Source of the DNA: Flavobacteriales bacterium
GTDB lineage: Bacteria; Bacteroidota; Bacteroidia; Flavobacteriales; UBA1820
Direction: 5' to 3'
NCBI GenBank assembly: GCA_003150615.1
Contig: QALN01000003.1
Coordinates: forward strand, 211,405-275,404
Length of the DNA stretch: 64,000 nt
The position numbers were made by a program, and so were the translations under genes. How positions within the stretch are numbered: position 1 is the first letter of the stretch; each line of letters starts with the position of its first letter. Of this stretch, positions 26,380 to 35,024 are shown one piece after another. The notes under the pieces are model-generated. The model saw only the letters and a program-made list of their open reading frames with translations. It was not told the origin of the DNA and made no database searches.

Positions 26380-26551
26380 CCGTATTTTACGTGTTTTCAT
26401 TTAACGCATTACTCTTTTGCCGAAGTGTAAAAATGCGTTGACATGTGTTTTGGACGCGTTTTATTGTCCGTATGAAAGTGTTAAATACTTTTACATAGAT
26501 TTTTTTTATCGAAAACATCTTTCCAAATCTTGACCGCAGAAGTAAAAAGTC

Positions 26552-26591
26552 GTACATTAGTTAACTAATTAAGGACTATTAACTAATGTAC
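26552..26591 (+). promoter_or_regulatory. Perfect 13-bp inverted repeat immediately upstream of nqrA
   Basis: GTACATTAGTTAA (26552-26564) and its exact complement (26579-26591) are separated by 14 bases and end 7 bases before the nqrA ATG. The left arm itself contains a palindrome (ATTAGTTAACTAAT, 26556-26569). It could be a regulator site or a leader hairpin that occludes the start. Confidence 0.55.
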
Positions 26592-26598
26592 TACCCAT

Positions 26599-27957
26599 AT
26601 GCCTAAGACCATACGTATAAGGAAAGGGCTGAACATACACCTTAAAGGCCGCGCTGAAAAAGTATCTTTCACGGTGCCTTCCGATGGATTATATGCGGTT
26701 TTCCCCGATGATTTCCCGGCAGTGGCGCCTAAACTCGAAGTTTCCCAGGGAGACAGGGTGCTGGCCGGAGATGTGCTTTTCCGTTTCAAAAAATCCGAAA
26801 ACGTTTGTTTCACGTCGCCAGTATCGGGCATTGTCGAAGAAATACGCCGGGGCGAACGCCGTAAAGTGGAAATGATACTCATACGCGCCGATGTCGAGCA
26901 ATCGTACCGAGGCTTTTCGCTTCCTGAAAATCCGTCATCGGGGCAAATCAGGGAACTGATGCAGCAAAGCGGGCTGTGGGCTTTCTTCCGCACCCGTCCG
27001 TTCGATACCGTACCCATGCAGGACGCTGTGCCGCGTGACATCTTCGTATCCACGTTTCACACTGCGCCGCTGGCTCCCGACACTCAGTTTACCCTTGCCG
27101 GCCGGATGAAAGAGTTCCAGGCGGGTATCGACGCCCTGGCCGCACTGACACCGGGAAAAGTATGGATGGGAATGGACGGTGCGGTGTGCGATTCTGTTTT
27201 CGACACCGTGACAGGCGTCGAGAAAATCCTCATAACAGGTCCGCATCCTGCCGGTAACGCCAGTGTGCTTATAAACCATACACTCCCTGTCAACAAAGGC
27301 GAAACGGTGTTCACCATGTCCCCGGAGGACGTAGCGACGGTAGGCTCGTTCATGCTAACGGGCAAATACAGTCCGATGCGGAAAATAGCAGTTACAGGTT
27401 CCGGCGTGAAAAAACCTGGATACGTATCGGCGCTTCAAGGCGCTTCGATTGAAAAACTTACCGATGGAAATATCCGTGGCGAAGAAAAAATGCGTTTCAT
27501 AAGCGGTAACGTTCTGACGGGCCGTGATGCGGGACGCGACGGCTTCATAGGCTTTTACGACAACCAGGTGACTGTGATCCCCGAAGGCGACCGCGACACG
27601 CGTATGTTCGGCTGGATATCGCCTTCGTCCGACAGGTTCAGTTTCCTGCGAGCCGGGACTTTCTCTTGGCTGTTCCCTTCAAGGGAATACGAACTAAATA
27701 CGTCGACCAACGGAGAGCCGCGTCATTTTGTGCTGACCGGCATATACGGGCGCGTGTTCCCGTTCGATATTTTCCCCGAAGAGCTGGTAAAAGCCGCCAT
27801 CACGGGCGATGTCGAACGTATGGAAGCGTTAGGCATATACGAAATAGCGCCTGAGGATTTCGCCCTATGTTCTTTCGTATGCCCCTCGAAGATAGAACAC
27901 CAGGTGATAATCCGCAGCGCTCTGGACAAAATATGCAAAGAGGATGCAGGGTACTAA
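26599..27957 (+). CDS. nqrA: Na+-translocating NADH:quinone reductase subunit A
   Basis: This 452-residue membrane-associated subunit of Na+-NQR is a barrel-sandwich-hybrid protein related to RnfC without iron-sulfur clusters. It has KTIRIRKGLNIHLKGRAE, the FVSTFHTAPLAPD segment, KILITGPHPAGNASVLINH and the C-terminal CSFVCPSKIEHQVIIR with the conserved Cys-Pro-Ser. It opens the nqrABCDEF operon. It is close in size to the Vibrio subunit. Confidence 0.96.
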   Translation: MPKTIRIRKGLNIHLKGRAEKVSFTVPSDGLYAVFPDDFPAVAPKLEVSQGDRVLAGDVLFRFKKSENVCFTSPVSGIVEEIRRGERRKVEMILIRADVEQSYRGFSLPENPSSGQIRELMQQSGLWAFFRTRPFDTVPMQDAVPRDIFVSTFHTAPLAPDTQFTLAGRMKEFQAGIDALAALTPGKVWMGMDGAVCDSVFDTVTGVEKILITGPHPAGNASVLINHTLPVNKGETVFTMSPEDVATVGSFMLTGKYSPMRKIAVTGSGVKKPGYVSALQGASIEKLTDGNIRGEEKMRFISGNVLTGRDAGRDGFIGFYDNQVTVIPEGDRDTRMFGWISPSSDRFSFLRAGTFSWLFPSREYELNTSTNGEPRHFVLTGIYGRVFPFDIFPEELVKAAITGDVERMEALGIYEIAPEDFALCSFVCPSKIEHQVIIRSALDKICKEDAGY

Positions 27958-27978
27958 CTCAAGGACATAAGATTACAG

Positions 27979-29181
27979 ATGAACAGACTGGACGATTTTT
28001 TTGAACGCAACGCACGCCGGCTTGAGCAGAGCCGGTACAAACGTTGGATGCCGATATATCAGGGATTCAGGACTTTCCTGTTCACCCCGCGCCGGGTGGC
28101 CGGAAAAACCGACGTGCAGATATTCGACGCAGTGGACCTGAAACGGGTGATGATAATGGTCGTGCTGGCCCTGGTTCCGTGCATGCTTTTCGGTATGTAC
28201 AACGTCGGATACCAGCACTTCGAGCAGATAAAACATATTTACGGTACGGATTACACGTTTTGGGAGGCTTTTCTCTTCGGAGCGCAAAAGGTAGTGCCGA
28301 TGCTCATAGTAAGCTACGGTACGGGCCTTGGCATAGAGTTTTTCGTGTCATACCTGAAAGGTCGCGACATCGAGGAAGGTTTTCTCGTATCTGGCATGCT
28401 GATAGCCATAATAATGCCGGTTACCATGCCGCTGTGGATGATCGGCCTCTCCACTGCGTTCGCAGTGATAATAGGCAAGGAAATATTCGGCGGCACGGGC
28501 ATGAACGTGTGGAATCCGGCTCTGTTGGCCCGCGCATTCGCATTTTTCTCGTATCCGACGTACATGACGGGAAGCAAAGTATGGGTTGACGGCGCAGGTA
28601 CGGTGGACGGCATGTCGGGCGAAACGATAATAGGCCAGCTTGTGGAAAACGCTCCCGTGGCGATGCCGGTACAGGGAGGTGCGGAGTATTCGCTTTCCGA
28701 TATTTTCTTCGGGCTTATACCAGGCTCGGTGGGCGAAACATCCACGTTCCTTATAATACTCGGCGCGTTGTTCCTGATATACACCGGAGTTGCTTCTTGG
28801 AAGATAATAGCCGCAGGTATTGCAGGCGGAGCTTTCACCGGGATAATATTCAATCTCGCCGGTCCCGAAGGCAATGCGCTGATGCAATTTCCCTGGTGGG
28901 AACACCTTATGATAGGAAGTTTCGCTTTCGCTTTGGTATTTATGGCCACAGACCCCGTTTCTGCCGCCCAGACCGAAACGGGAAAATGGATATACGGTTT
29001 CCTGGTAGGTTCGTTCGGCATACTGCTTCGCATAGCCAACCCGGCGTATCCTGAAGGCATGATGCTGGCCATATTGTTCTGCAATACGCTGGCCCCGACT
29101 ATAGACTACTGCGTCGTGGGACGCAACATAGCCCGCAGGAAAGCCCGGGCGCATCTTGCAGGTCAAAGAGTAAACGCTTAA
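27979..29181 (+). CDS. nqrB: Na+-NQR subunit B
   Basis: This 400-residue integral membrane subunit has about ten helices and binds FMN covalently and riboflavin. The FMN attachment site is visible as S-G-E-T with Thr216 (GMSGETIIG). Other conserved parts are GGTGMNVWNPALLARAF and VFMATDPVSAAQT. It couples electron flow to sodium export with subunits C, D and E. It begins 21 bases after nqrA. Confidence 0.97.
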   Translation: MNRLDDFFERNARRLEQSRYKRWMPIYQGFRTFLFTPRRVAGKTDVQIFDAVDLKRVMIMVVLALVPCMLFGMYNVGYQHFEQIKHIYGTDYTFWEAFLFGAQKVVPMLIVSYGTGLGIEFFVSYLKGRDIEEGFLVSGMLIAIIMPVTMPLWMIGLSTAFAVIIGKEIFGGTGMNVWNPALLARAFAFFSYPTYMTGSKVWVDGAGTVDGMSGETIIGQLVENAPVAMPVQGGAEYSLSDIFFGLIPGSVGETSTFLIILGALFLIYTGVASWKIIAAGIAGGAFTGIIFNLAGPEGNALMQFPWWEHLMIGSFAFALVFMATDPVSAAQTETGKWIYGFLVGSFGILLRIANPAYPEGMMLAILFCNTLAPTIDYCVVGRNIARRKARAHLAGQRVNA

Positions 29182-29194
29182 AAAACACGGAGAT

Positions 29195-29923
29195 ATGAAT
29201 ACCGACAAAAACTCGTACATATATATCTTCTCGGCCGTCGTGGTCGTGGTCGTGGCTGTTGTCCTGTCTTTGGCGGCGACTTTGCTCGGCCCCTCGCAAA
29301 AGCGCAACCTCGATGCGCAGAAGATGCAGGACATACTGCGGACCATACGCGTGGATGTATCGCGCGATGAGGCGGTGCGTCTTTTCAGAGATTATGTAAA
29401 AGACATGAAAGCCGTAGGCTACACCGGACAGGACGTGGACGGCGGGGATATTTTCAACATGAACCTCACGGCCGAGCGTAAGAAACCGGCCGAAGAACAG
29501 GCGCTTCCGGTTTACGTAGCCGAGAAAAACGATTCCACGTTCTATATAATACCTCTGGACGGCGACGGGCTTTGGAACGCCATATGGGGGTACATAGCGC
29601 TTCAGGACGACTTCAATACCGTTTACGGCGTGGTGTTCGACCACAAGGGCGAAACTGCCGGTCTTGGCGGCGAGATAGCCTCACCCTGGTTCGAGGAACA
29701 GTTCCGGGGCAAGCAGCTGTTCGGCTCTTCAGGCAATGTCGAGTTCACAGTACAGAAAGGCGGCGTGGCGACCCTGCCCGAAGACAAGCGTAAGTGGGCC
29801 GTGGACGGCATAACCGGCGGCACGATAACAGGACAGGGCGTCACCGACATGATACGCGAACGCCTGTCGCATTATGTGCCGTATTTCGAAAAGATGAAAA
29901 ACGAAAAAAATACAGGAAAATGA
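29195..29923 (+). CDS. nqrC: Na+-NQR subunit C
   Basis: This 242-residue subunit has one N-terminal membrane helix (residues about 10-30) and a periplasmic domain that carries FMN on Thr210, in the motif T-G-G-T with GTITGQGVTDM. GDGLWNAIWGYIALQ is typical too. Its stop codon overlaps the start of nqrD by four bases (ATGA). Confidence 0.97.
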   Translation: MNTDKNSYIYIFSAVVVVVVAVVLSLAATLLGPSQKRNLDAQKMQDILRTIRVDVSRDEAVRLFRDYVKDMKAVGYTGQDVDGGDIFNMNLTAERKKPAEEQALPVYVAEKNDSTFYIIPLDGDGLWNAIWGYIALQDDFNTVYGVVFDHKGETAGLGGEIASPWFEEQFRGKQLFGSSGNVEFTVQKGGVATLPEDKRKWAVDGITGGTITGQGVTDMIRERLSHYVPYFEKMKNEKNTGK

Positions 29924-30567
29924 ACCCGTTCTCAAAGAAAAACATGGAGCTCGTACTTCGTCCCCTTGGGCGAAGCAACCCCATAACGGTGCAGGTACTG
30001 GGCATTTGTTCGGCGCTTGCCGTGACCGTGCAGGTAAAAGGCGCGCTGGTCATGGGCGCATCGGTAATGGCTGTTACGGCATTTTCGAGCCTTATCATTT
30101 CCGCTATGCGCAACGCCATACCTGGCCGTATCCGCATAATCGTCCAGCTGGCGGTAGTGGCTGCGTTCGTAATACTGATAGACCAGCTTCTCAAGGCGTA
30201 CATGTTCGACACGTGGCGCAATCTGTCGGTATTCATCGGCCTTATCATCACCAACTGTATCATCATGGGACGTATAGAAGCGTTCGCGCTTGGCAATACG
30301 CCGTGGAAATCGTTCCTCGACGGCTTGGGTTCAGGATTGGGGTATGCTCTGATATTGCTCACGGTAGCGGTCGTGAGGGAATTTTTCGGTACCGGAACGC
30401 TTTTCGGTTTCGAGCCGTTGAAACATTTCATGACCGACACGCTCGGTTACGTGCCCAACGGGTTTATGATACTGCCGCCGATGGCCCTTATCATACTTGG
30501 AATAATAGTCTGGGTGCAGCGTTCGATGGACAAAAGCCTTCAGGAAAAAGAACAGGACGGATGGTGA
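29920..30567 (+). CDS. nqrD: Na+-NQR subunit D
   Basis: This 215-residue protein has six membrane helices and the core motif GLIITNCIIMGRIEAFALGN that, with NqrE, holds a membrane-embedded iron-sulfur site (C in TNCI and another in helix 1, GICSALAV). The start at 29920 overlaps nqrC by ATGA and gives MNPFSKKNMELVLRPLGRSNP. A longer open frame upstream is an artefact of overlap with nqrC. Confidence 0.96.
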   Translation: MNPFSKKNMELVLRPLGRSNPITVQVLGICSALAVTVQVKGALVMGASVMAVTAFSSLIISAMRNAIPGRIRIIVQLAVVAAFVILIDQLLKAYMFDTWRNLSVFIGLIITNCIIMGRIEAFALGNTPWKSFLDGLGSGLGYALILLTVAVVREFFGTGTLFGFEPLKHFMTDTLGYVPNGFMILPPMALIILGIIVWVQRSMDKSLQEKEQDGW

Positions 30568-30662
30568 CGCCGTATGCCGGGATTTAAAAAAATAAAAAAA
30601 GTAGCGTAAAAACTACCGGTGTGCCATAAACGGCCTATGACCGGGAAAAAAGACAAGACAAC

Positions 30663-31280
30663 ATGGAATACCTGAATATTTTCATAAGGAGCGTCTTTAT
30701 CGAGAACATGATATTCGCCTATTTTTTGGGTATGTGCTCCTATCTGGCGGTATCTAAAAATGTAAAAACGGCATTCGGACTGGGTGCTGCGGTGACATTC
30801 GTGCTGGTGGTAACGGTCCCGGTGAACTACCTGTTGCAGGTGTATGTTCTCGAACCTGGAGCCCTTTCGTGGCTGGGTGAGGACTTTGCCGATGTGGACC
30901 TCAGTTTCCTTAGCTTCATAATGTTCATAGCGGTGATAGCCTCGATAGTGCAGATACTCGAAATGGCCATAGAACGTTACTCCCCGCAGCTTTACGGAGC
31001 GCTGGGAATTTTCCTGCCGCTGATAGCCGTCAACTGCGCCATACTGGGAGCCTCGCTCTTCATGCAGACCAAAGACTTCGCCGACACCGGACAGGCCGCC
31101 GTTTATGCGTTAGGGTCCGGCATAGGCTGGCTGATAGCCATCGTCGAACTTGCCGCCATAAGGGAAAGGATACGCTATTCCAACATCCCCAAACCTTTGC
31201 GCGGTCTGGGTATAGCGTTTATCGTCACCGGACTTATGGCGATAGGCTTTATGAGCTTTATGGGTATAAAACTTTCCTGA
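30663..31280 (+). CDS. nqrE: Na+-NQR subunit E
   Basis: This 205-residue protein with six helices opens [47 protein letters not shown] corresponds to the second half site; Cys25 and the Cys of VNCAI are the likely ligands of the iron centre shared with NqrD. It starts 95 bases after nqrD, a wider gap than the others, without a clear terminator or promoter between. Confidence 0.96.
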   Translation: MEYLNIFIRSVFIENMIFAYFLGMCSYLAVSKNVKTAFGLGAAVTFVLVVTVPVNYLLQVYVLEPGALSWLGEDFADVDLSFLSFIMFIAVIASIVQILEMAIERYSPQLYGALGIFLPLIAVNCAILGASLFMQTKDFADTGQAAVYALGSGIGWLIAIVELAAIRERIRYSNIPKPLRGLGIAFIVTGLMAIGFMSFMGIKLS

Positions 31281-31295
31281 AAACCGTAAGATACT

Positions 31296-32603
31296 ATGAA
31301 GAATACAGAGATAATAATCCTCGCGGCTGGCGTATTTTTAGCGGTCACGCTGATACTGGTGTCGTTGCTCCTGTGGGCCAGGAAAAAACTGGCGCCAGGC
31401 GGACGGGTGAAAATAAAGATAAACGACGACCGTATCCTTGACGTCGACTCCGGTTCGAGCCTTCTGTCGACACTTGGCAGCGAGAAGATATTCCTGCCTT
31501 CGGCATGCGGAGGGCAGGGTACGTGCGGTATGTGCAAATGCAGGGTGATTTCCGGCGGCGGAGCCGTACTTCCTACCGAAACGCCGTATTTTACGCGTGG
31601 ACAGATAAAGGACAGCTGGCGTCTGGCATGCCAGGTCAAAGTGCGTTCGGACATGGACATACTCGTACCCGAAGAGATTTTCGGTATAAAGAAATGGGAG
31701 TGCGAAGTAGTGTCCAACTACAACGTAGCCACTTTCATAAAAGCTTTCGTAGTCAAGCTCCCGGAGGGGGAAAACCTTAAATTCCGTGCAGGCGGTTATG
31801 TTCAGATAGATGTGCCTGCGGTAGAAGTCGACTACCGGGACATCGACATAAGTCCCGCTCCCGACGACCCGGCCGGACCGGACAAATACAAATCCGATTG
31901 GGATGCCATGCATCTGTGGGACCTCAGGATGGTAAATCCGGAACCGGTCTTCCGCGCCTATTCGATGGCCAACCATCCTGCCGAAGGGAATATAATAATG
32001 CTCACCGTGCGTATAGCTACCCCGCCGTACGACGCGAAAGCCGGCGGCTTTATGAAAGTCAACCCAGGTATATGCTCGTCATACATCTTTTCCCGTAAAC
32101 CGGGCGACAAGATTACCGTTTCAGGTCCATACGGAGAATTCTTTATAAACGAAAAGAGCGATGCCGAAATGGTTTACATAGGCGGAGGAGCCGGCATGGC
32201 TCCGCTGCGTTCGCATATCATGCACCTTCTTGAGACGGAACATTCCAAGCGGAAGATAACGTTTTACTACGGCGGCCGCTCGCGCAAGGAACTGTTCTTT
32301 GAAAAGGATTTCAGGGAACTGGAAAAGAAATATCCCAATTTCAAATTCTACGAAGTGCTTTCCTCGCCGGAAAAAGGCGACGACTGGAAAGTGAAGAAAT
32401 CGGCCGACGATCCCGAAGGCGACGGTTTCATAGGCTTCGTACACGATGCCGTGATAAAAAACCATCTTCAGGGACATCCCGCGCCGGAGGATATAGAATT
32501 CTATTTCTGCGGTCCGCCGATGATGAACAAGGCCGTGGTCAAAATGTGCGATGATTGGGGCGTGCCGAGGGAGAACGTGCATTACGACGACTTCGGCAGC
32601 TGA
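31296..32603 (+). CDS. nqrF: Na+-NQR subunit F, NADH dehydrogenase module
   Basis: This 435-residue subunit takes electrons from NADH. It has an N-terminal membrane helix (residues 5-27), a 2Fe-2S domain with C71-x5-C77-x2-C80 and C112, an FAD domain with FRAYSMANHP, and an NADH domain with YIGGGAGMAPLRSHI and the C-terminal FCGPPMMNKAV. The fused layout is that of NqrF proper, not an orphan ferredoxin reductase. The gene ends inside a very long perfect palindrome. Confidence 0.97.
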   Translation: MKNTEIIILAAGVFLAVTLILVSLLLWARKKLAPGGRVKIKINDDRILDVDSGSSLLSTLGSEKIFLPSACGGQGTCGMCKCRVISGGGAVLPTETPYFTRGQIKDSWRLACQVKVRSDMDILVPEEIFGIKKWECEVVSNYNVATFIKAFVVKLPEGENLKFRAGGYVQIDVPAVEVDYRDIDISPAPDDPAGPDKYKSDWDAMHLWDLRMVNPEPVFRAYSMANHPAEGNIIMLTVRIATPPYDAKAGGFMKVNPGICSSYIFSRKPGDKITVSGPYGEFFINEKSDAEMVYIGGGAGMAPLRSHIMHLLETEHSKRKITFYYGGRSRKELFFEKDFRELEKKYPNFKFYEVLSSPEKGDDWKVKKSADDPEGDGFIGFVHDAVIKNHLQGHPAPEDIEFYFCGPPMMNKAVVKMCDDWGVPRENVHYDDFGS

Positions 32604-32668
32604 CCGTCACTACCCGGTAAAAAAGCGGGGGCCAACAGGCCCCCGCTTTTTTACCGGGTAGTGACGGT
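32603..32668. terminator. Very long bidirectional terminator, 31-bp perfect arms
   Basis: The 31-bp arms are exact complements with a 4-nt AACA loop. Each arm has an outer GC part (ACCGTCACTACCCGG), a run of A or T, and an inner GC part (GCGGGGGCC). It begins in the nqrF stop codon and ends 6 bases from the convergent gene's stop. Confidence 0.92.
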
Positions 32669-32673
32669 CGCGC

Positions 32674-33606
32674 TTACCTGCCGCCGTTTGTTTTTTTCAT
32701 CGCGTTAGGTATGGCGTTTTCCGTATTTATATTCATCGTCTTTAGAGCCTTTGCTATCGTCTGCATATCCATATTGCCCTCTATCTCTACAATGGTTATG
32801 TATGAATAATACTTGTATGAAAGCATCAGCCAGCGTTTTATGCGTCCGTCCGGAAATTTCTGAACATAGATGTCCGTCACGTTGGAATTCTGGTTCAGCT
32901 TCATCATATCCTTGTACGGACTGTTTTTTATCAGATCCAATATAGCCTCGATGTACGTATTCATGGCAGATGTACCCATCCCGGAGTAAGTAATCACCCT
33001 CATCGACGTTATCGACTTGAGCAATGCCGTAAGGTCGTCGTTGCCCGTATCCGGGTTCAGCGCCGAAACCATCTCCAGCATATCCGGCGTAATGTTTATA
33101 ACCGAACGGTAACGCTCGTACGTATACTTTTTCAGGAAAGGCTCCGTCACGTTTTCGTTGAGCTGCTGCACATTGCCGTTTATGATTATTTTTTTGTTCC
33201 CGCTTCCGTCCTTGCGCACCTCTATATGTTTTATCTGGGAAATGTCCAGATCGCCGTTTATGTACAACGTCTGTTCCCCTTTGGATGAGGTAACTATCGT
33301 AGCGGTAGCCGCCTTGGAGCTGGGTTTGGATGGCGAAACCGGAGGAACCGGAGGAACTGGCGGAACCGGAGGAACTGGCGGAACCGGAGGAACTGGCGGA
33401 ACCGGAGGTGTCTGCGGAGCCTGACTGTCCGACGCCATTATCACGCATCCGTAGGCATCTTTCGCGTTATCCCCATCCGTACTGTCATGAATTCGCAGCG
33501 CCGGACTGTCCGCTGTATCCGTACTTTGCGGACGCAGGTTTTCCGCCGCAATACTTGCGGAAACAGCCATAAAGGCCATAATGATGAAGGTTCTCTTATT
33601 TTCCAT
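32674..33606 (-). CDS. DUF4252-like secreted protein with PPV repeat linker
   Basis: This 310-residue protein has an N-terminal signal sequence (residues 1-21). A low-complexity linker of eight PPV triplets lies at about residues 67-90, and a globular domain of about 200 residues follows, with helices and KRWLMLSYKYYSYITIVEIEGNMDMQ. In Bacteroidota DUF4252 proteins are often encoded next to an ECF sigma and anti-sigma gene pair, which is the case here. Function is unknown. The linker is encoded by a 9-bp tandem repeat at 33337-33408, so its length may vary between strains. Confidence 0.7.
   Translation of the reverse strand: MENKRTFIIMAFMAVSASIAAENLRPQSTDTADSPALRIHDSTDGDNAKDAYGCVIMASDSQAPQTPPVPPVPPVPPVPPVPPVPPVPPVSPSKPSSKAATATIVTSSKGEQTLYINGDLDISQIKHIEVRKDGSGNKKIIINGNVQQLNENVTEPFLKKYTYERYRSVINITPDMLEMVSALNPDTGNDDLTALLKSITSMRVITYSGMGTSAMNTYIEAILDLIKNSPYKDMMKLNQNSNVTDIYVQKFPDGRIKRWLMLSYKYYSYITIVEIEGNMDMQTIAKALKTMNINTENAIPNAMKKTNGGR
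33337..33408. repeat. 9-bp tandem repeat encoding PPV, 8 units
   Basis: Eight units of two alternating forms, AACCGGAGG and AACTGGCGG, give an 18-bp higher-order unit. All units stay in frame with the minus-strand gene. Confidence 0.95.
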
Positions 33607-33664
33607 CGTCGATATAGTATGCTTTTATTTTGTTATCGTTTTTTATCCGCAGGCAACAGATGAA

Positions 33665-34219
33665 TCATATGTTTCTATTGCACTGCCTGTCGTTGTATCC
33701 GGGAATGTTGAATACGTCCATAACCGGTTCGGTCAGCCCCGCGCCATGGCGTATCATTTCACTGCCGTCCTGCATCCTGGAAGCCATCATGGAAAATACG
33801 CTCTCTATCTCGTTGAGCGCCTCGTGCGGATTGCTGAACGTATCGGCACACAGCATACACTCCTCCGGATTCACATTATCGCGTTTTATCCCCACCGTCA
33901 CCAGAATCGCCAGACATGCCGCCATCGAGGCTATCCTTACGAACTTCATGGTACGCCCGACAGGACGTTTCGCATTTTCGGTAACTTGCGGCCGCTGTAT
34001 CATTTCGAGTATCTTCATGTCGAAATCGTCCCCCGGTACGGAGGCCTCGTCGTAATCGCTGCGCGAGAAAAGCGCCTCGTACCGCTTCAACTCCCCGTCG
34101 GCGTGTCCTGATGAGAAATAATCCCTCAGCATCCGTTCCTGGCGCACGTCCGTACCGCACTCGAAATACAGCTCTATCAGCCTTTTTATTTCTTGGGTGT
34201 CCATATTTTCGTTTTTCAT
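33665..34219 (-). CDS. Putative anti-sigma factor
   Basis: This 184-residue protein has an N-terminal cytoplasmic segment (MDTQEIKRLIELYFECGTD, EALF), one membrane helix at about residues 97-115 and a periplasmic tail. That layout fits anti-sigma proteins of ECF sigma factors, and the gene overlaps the sigma gene by ATGA. No zinc motif (HxxxCxxC) is present, so it is not a ZAS protein. The start at 34219 is chosen because of the ATGA overlap; a later ATG gives MDTQEI. Confidence 0.65.
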   Translation of the reverse strand: MKNENMDTQEIKRLIELYFECGTDVRQERMLRDYFSSGHADGELKRYEALFSRSDYDEASVPGDDFDMKILEMIQRPQVTENAKRPVGRTMKFVRIASMAACLAILVTVGIKRDNVNPEECMLCADTFSNPHEALNEIESVFSMMASRMQDGSEMIRHGAGLTEPVMDVFNIPGYNDRQCNRNI

Positions 34220-34728
34220 AGCCTCTCCTTTTGTTTCAGATACATTTGTTTCATCTTTTGGCGCGCCCTGAAAAGGCTCGTCTTTACCATTTCCTGGGAA
34301 ATATCCAGTTTTTCGGAAATTTGGCAATAGCTCATTTCCTCTTCCTCGCGCAGCCTCATGGCCGCTTGCTGCAACGGAGGCAGTGTTTCGAGTATATGTT
34401 CGTATTGTCCCATCCGCTCATCGTTCTCGATAATCTTATCCGGAAGCGGATTCCCTTCGTCTTCTATGTCGAAGCCGTCGTCTATCGATATTCCCCGCTG
34501 CCTGATTTTGCGCCTTAAAAAATCATAGCACAGGTTGCGGCACACGGTCATAAGGTATCCTTCCGGACAGTCGAGTTTTTCCCATTGAACCCTCATTTCC
34601 CACATTCTGAGCATAGTATCCTGTACGATATCCTCTGCGTCGACACCCTGGCCGACAAGACGGTACGCAAGGCGGAATGCGCTCGTCTTTAAAGGCAAAA
34701 TCTTCGTTTTGAATATTTCTATGCTCAT
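34216..34728 (-). CDS. ECF-type RNA polymerase sigma factor
   Basis: This 170-residue protein has sigma region 2 (LAYRLVGQGVDAEDIVQDTMLRMWE, then YLMTVCRNLCYDFLRR) and region 4 (LPPLQQAAMRLREEEEMSYCQISEKLDISQEMVKTSLFRARQKMKQ). The stop overlaps the downstream anti-sigma-like gene, so both are made together. Upstream on the minus strand, TAACTTTC near 34760 is a possible -7 element. Which stress activates it cannot be seen. Confidence 0.94.
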   Translation of the reverse strand: MSIEIFKTKILPLKTSAFRLAYRLVGQGVDAEDIVQDTMLRMWEMRVQWEKLDCPEGYLMTVCRNLCYDFLRRKIRQRGISIDDGFDIEDEGNPLPDKIIENDERMGQYEHILETLPPLQQAAMRLREEEEMSYCQISEKLDISQEMVKTSLFRARQKMKQMYLKQKERL

Positions 34729-34984
34729 TACGCTTGTATAACGTTTAAGAGGGTGGAAAGTTACACATTTTGTTGTTAAATTTTTTTGACTGACTTATTA
34801 TGTCCGCTTCCGATGTTTTTACCGGTGCGGCCATATGTTTTGTCCGGCAGCTTGAAATTATCCCTGACCGGACGGGAATAAATGGTCGGTATTGTGAATA
34901 TCGAACAGAGCCTCTGGCTGCGGCCTATGGCTTAAAAATGACTTAATTATCGGTATGTGTTGCCGATGCTCGCGGATTGTTTCG

Positions 34985-34992
34985 TAAATTTG
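34985..34992 (+). promoter_or_regulatory. uvrA promoter -7 element
   Basis: TAAATTTG matches the TAnnTTTG element and lies 32 bases upstream of the uvrA ATG. A -33 match is not clear. Confidence 0.5.
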
Positions 34993-35024
34993 CACCCCGG
35001 CTCACTCAGGCCGTACCCTGAACC

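Noticed and set aside
28348..29346. A 332-codon minus-strand frame opposite nqrB
   Set aside because: The sense strand encodes the FMN-binding NqrB with conserved motifs; the antisense is a by-product.
33337..33408. Short regular repeats that might suggest a CRISPR
   Set aside because: The 9-bp units are directly adjacent without spacers and are in frame with a protein.
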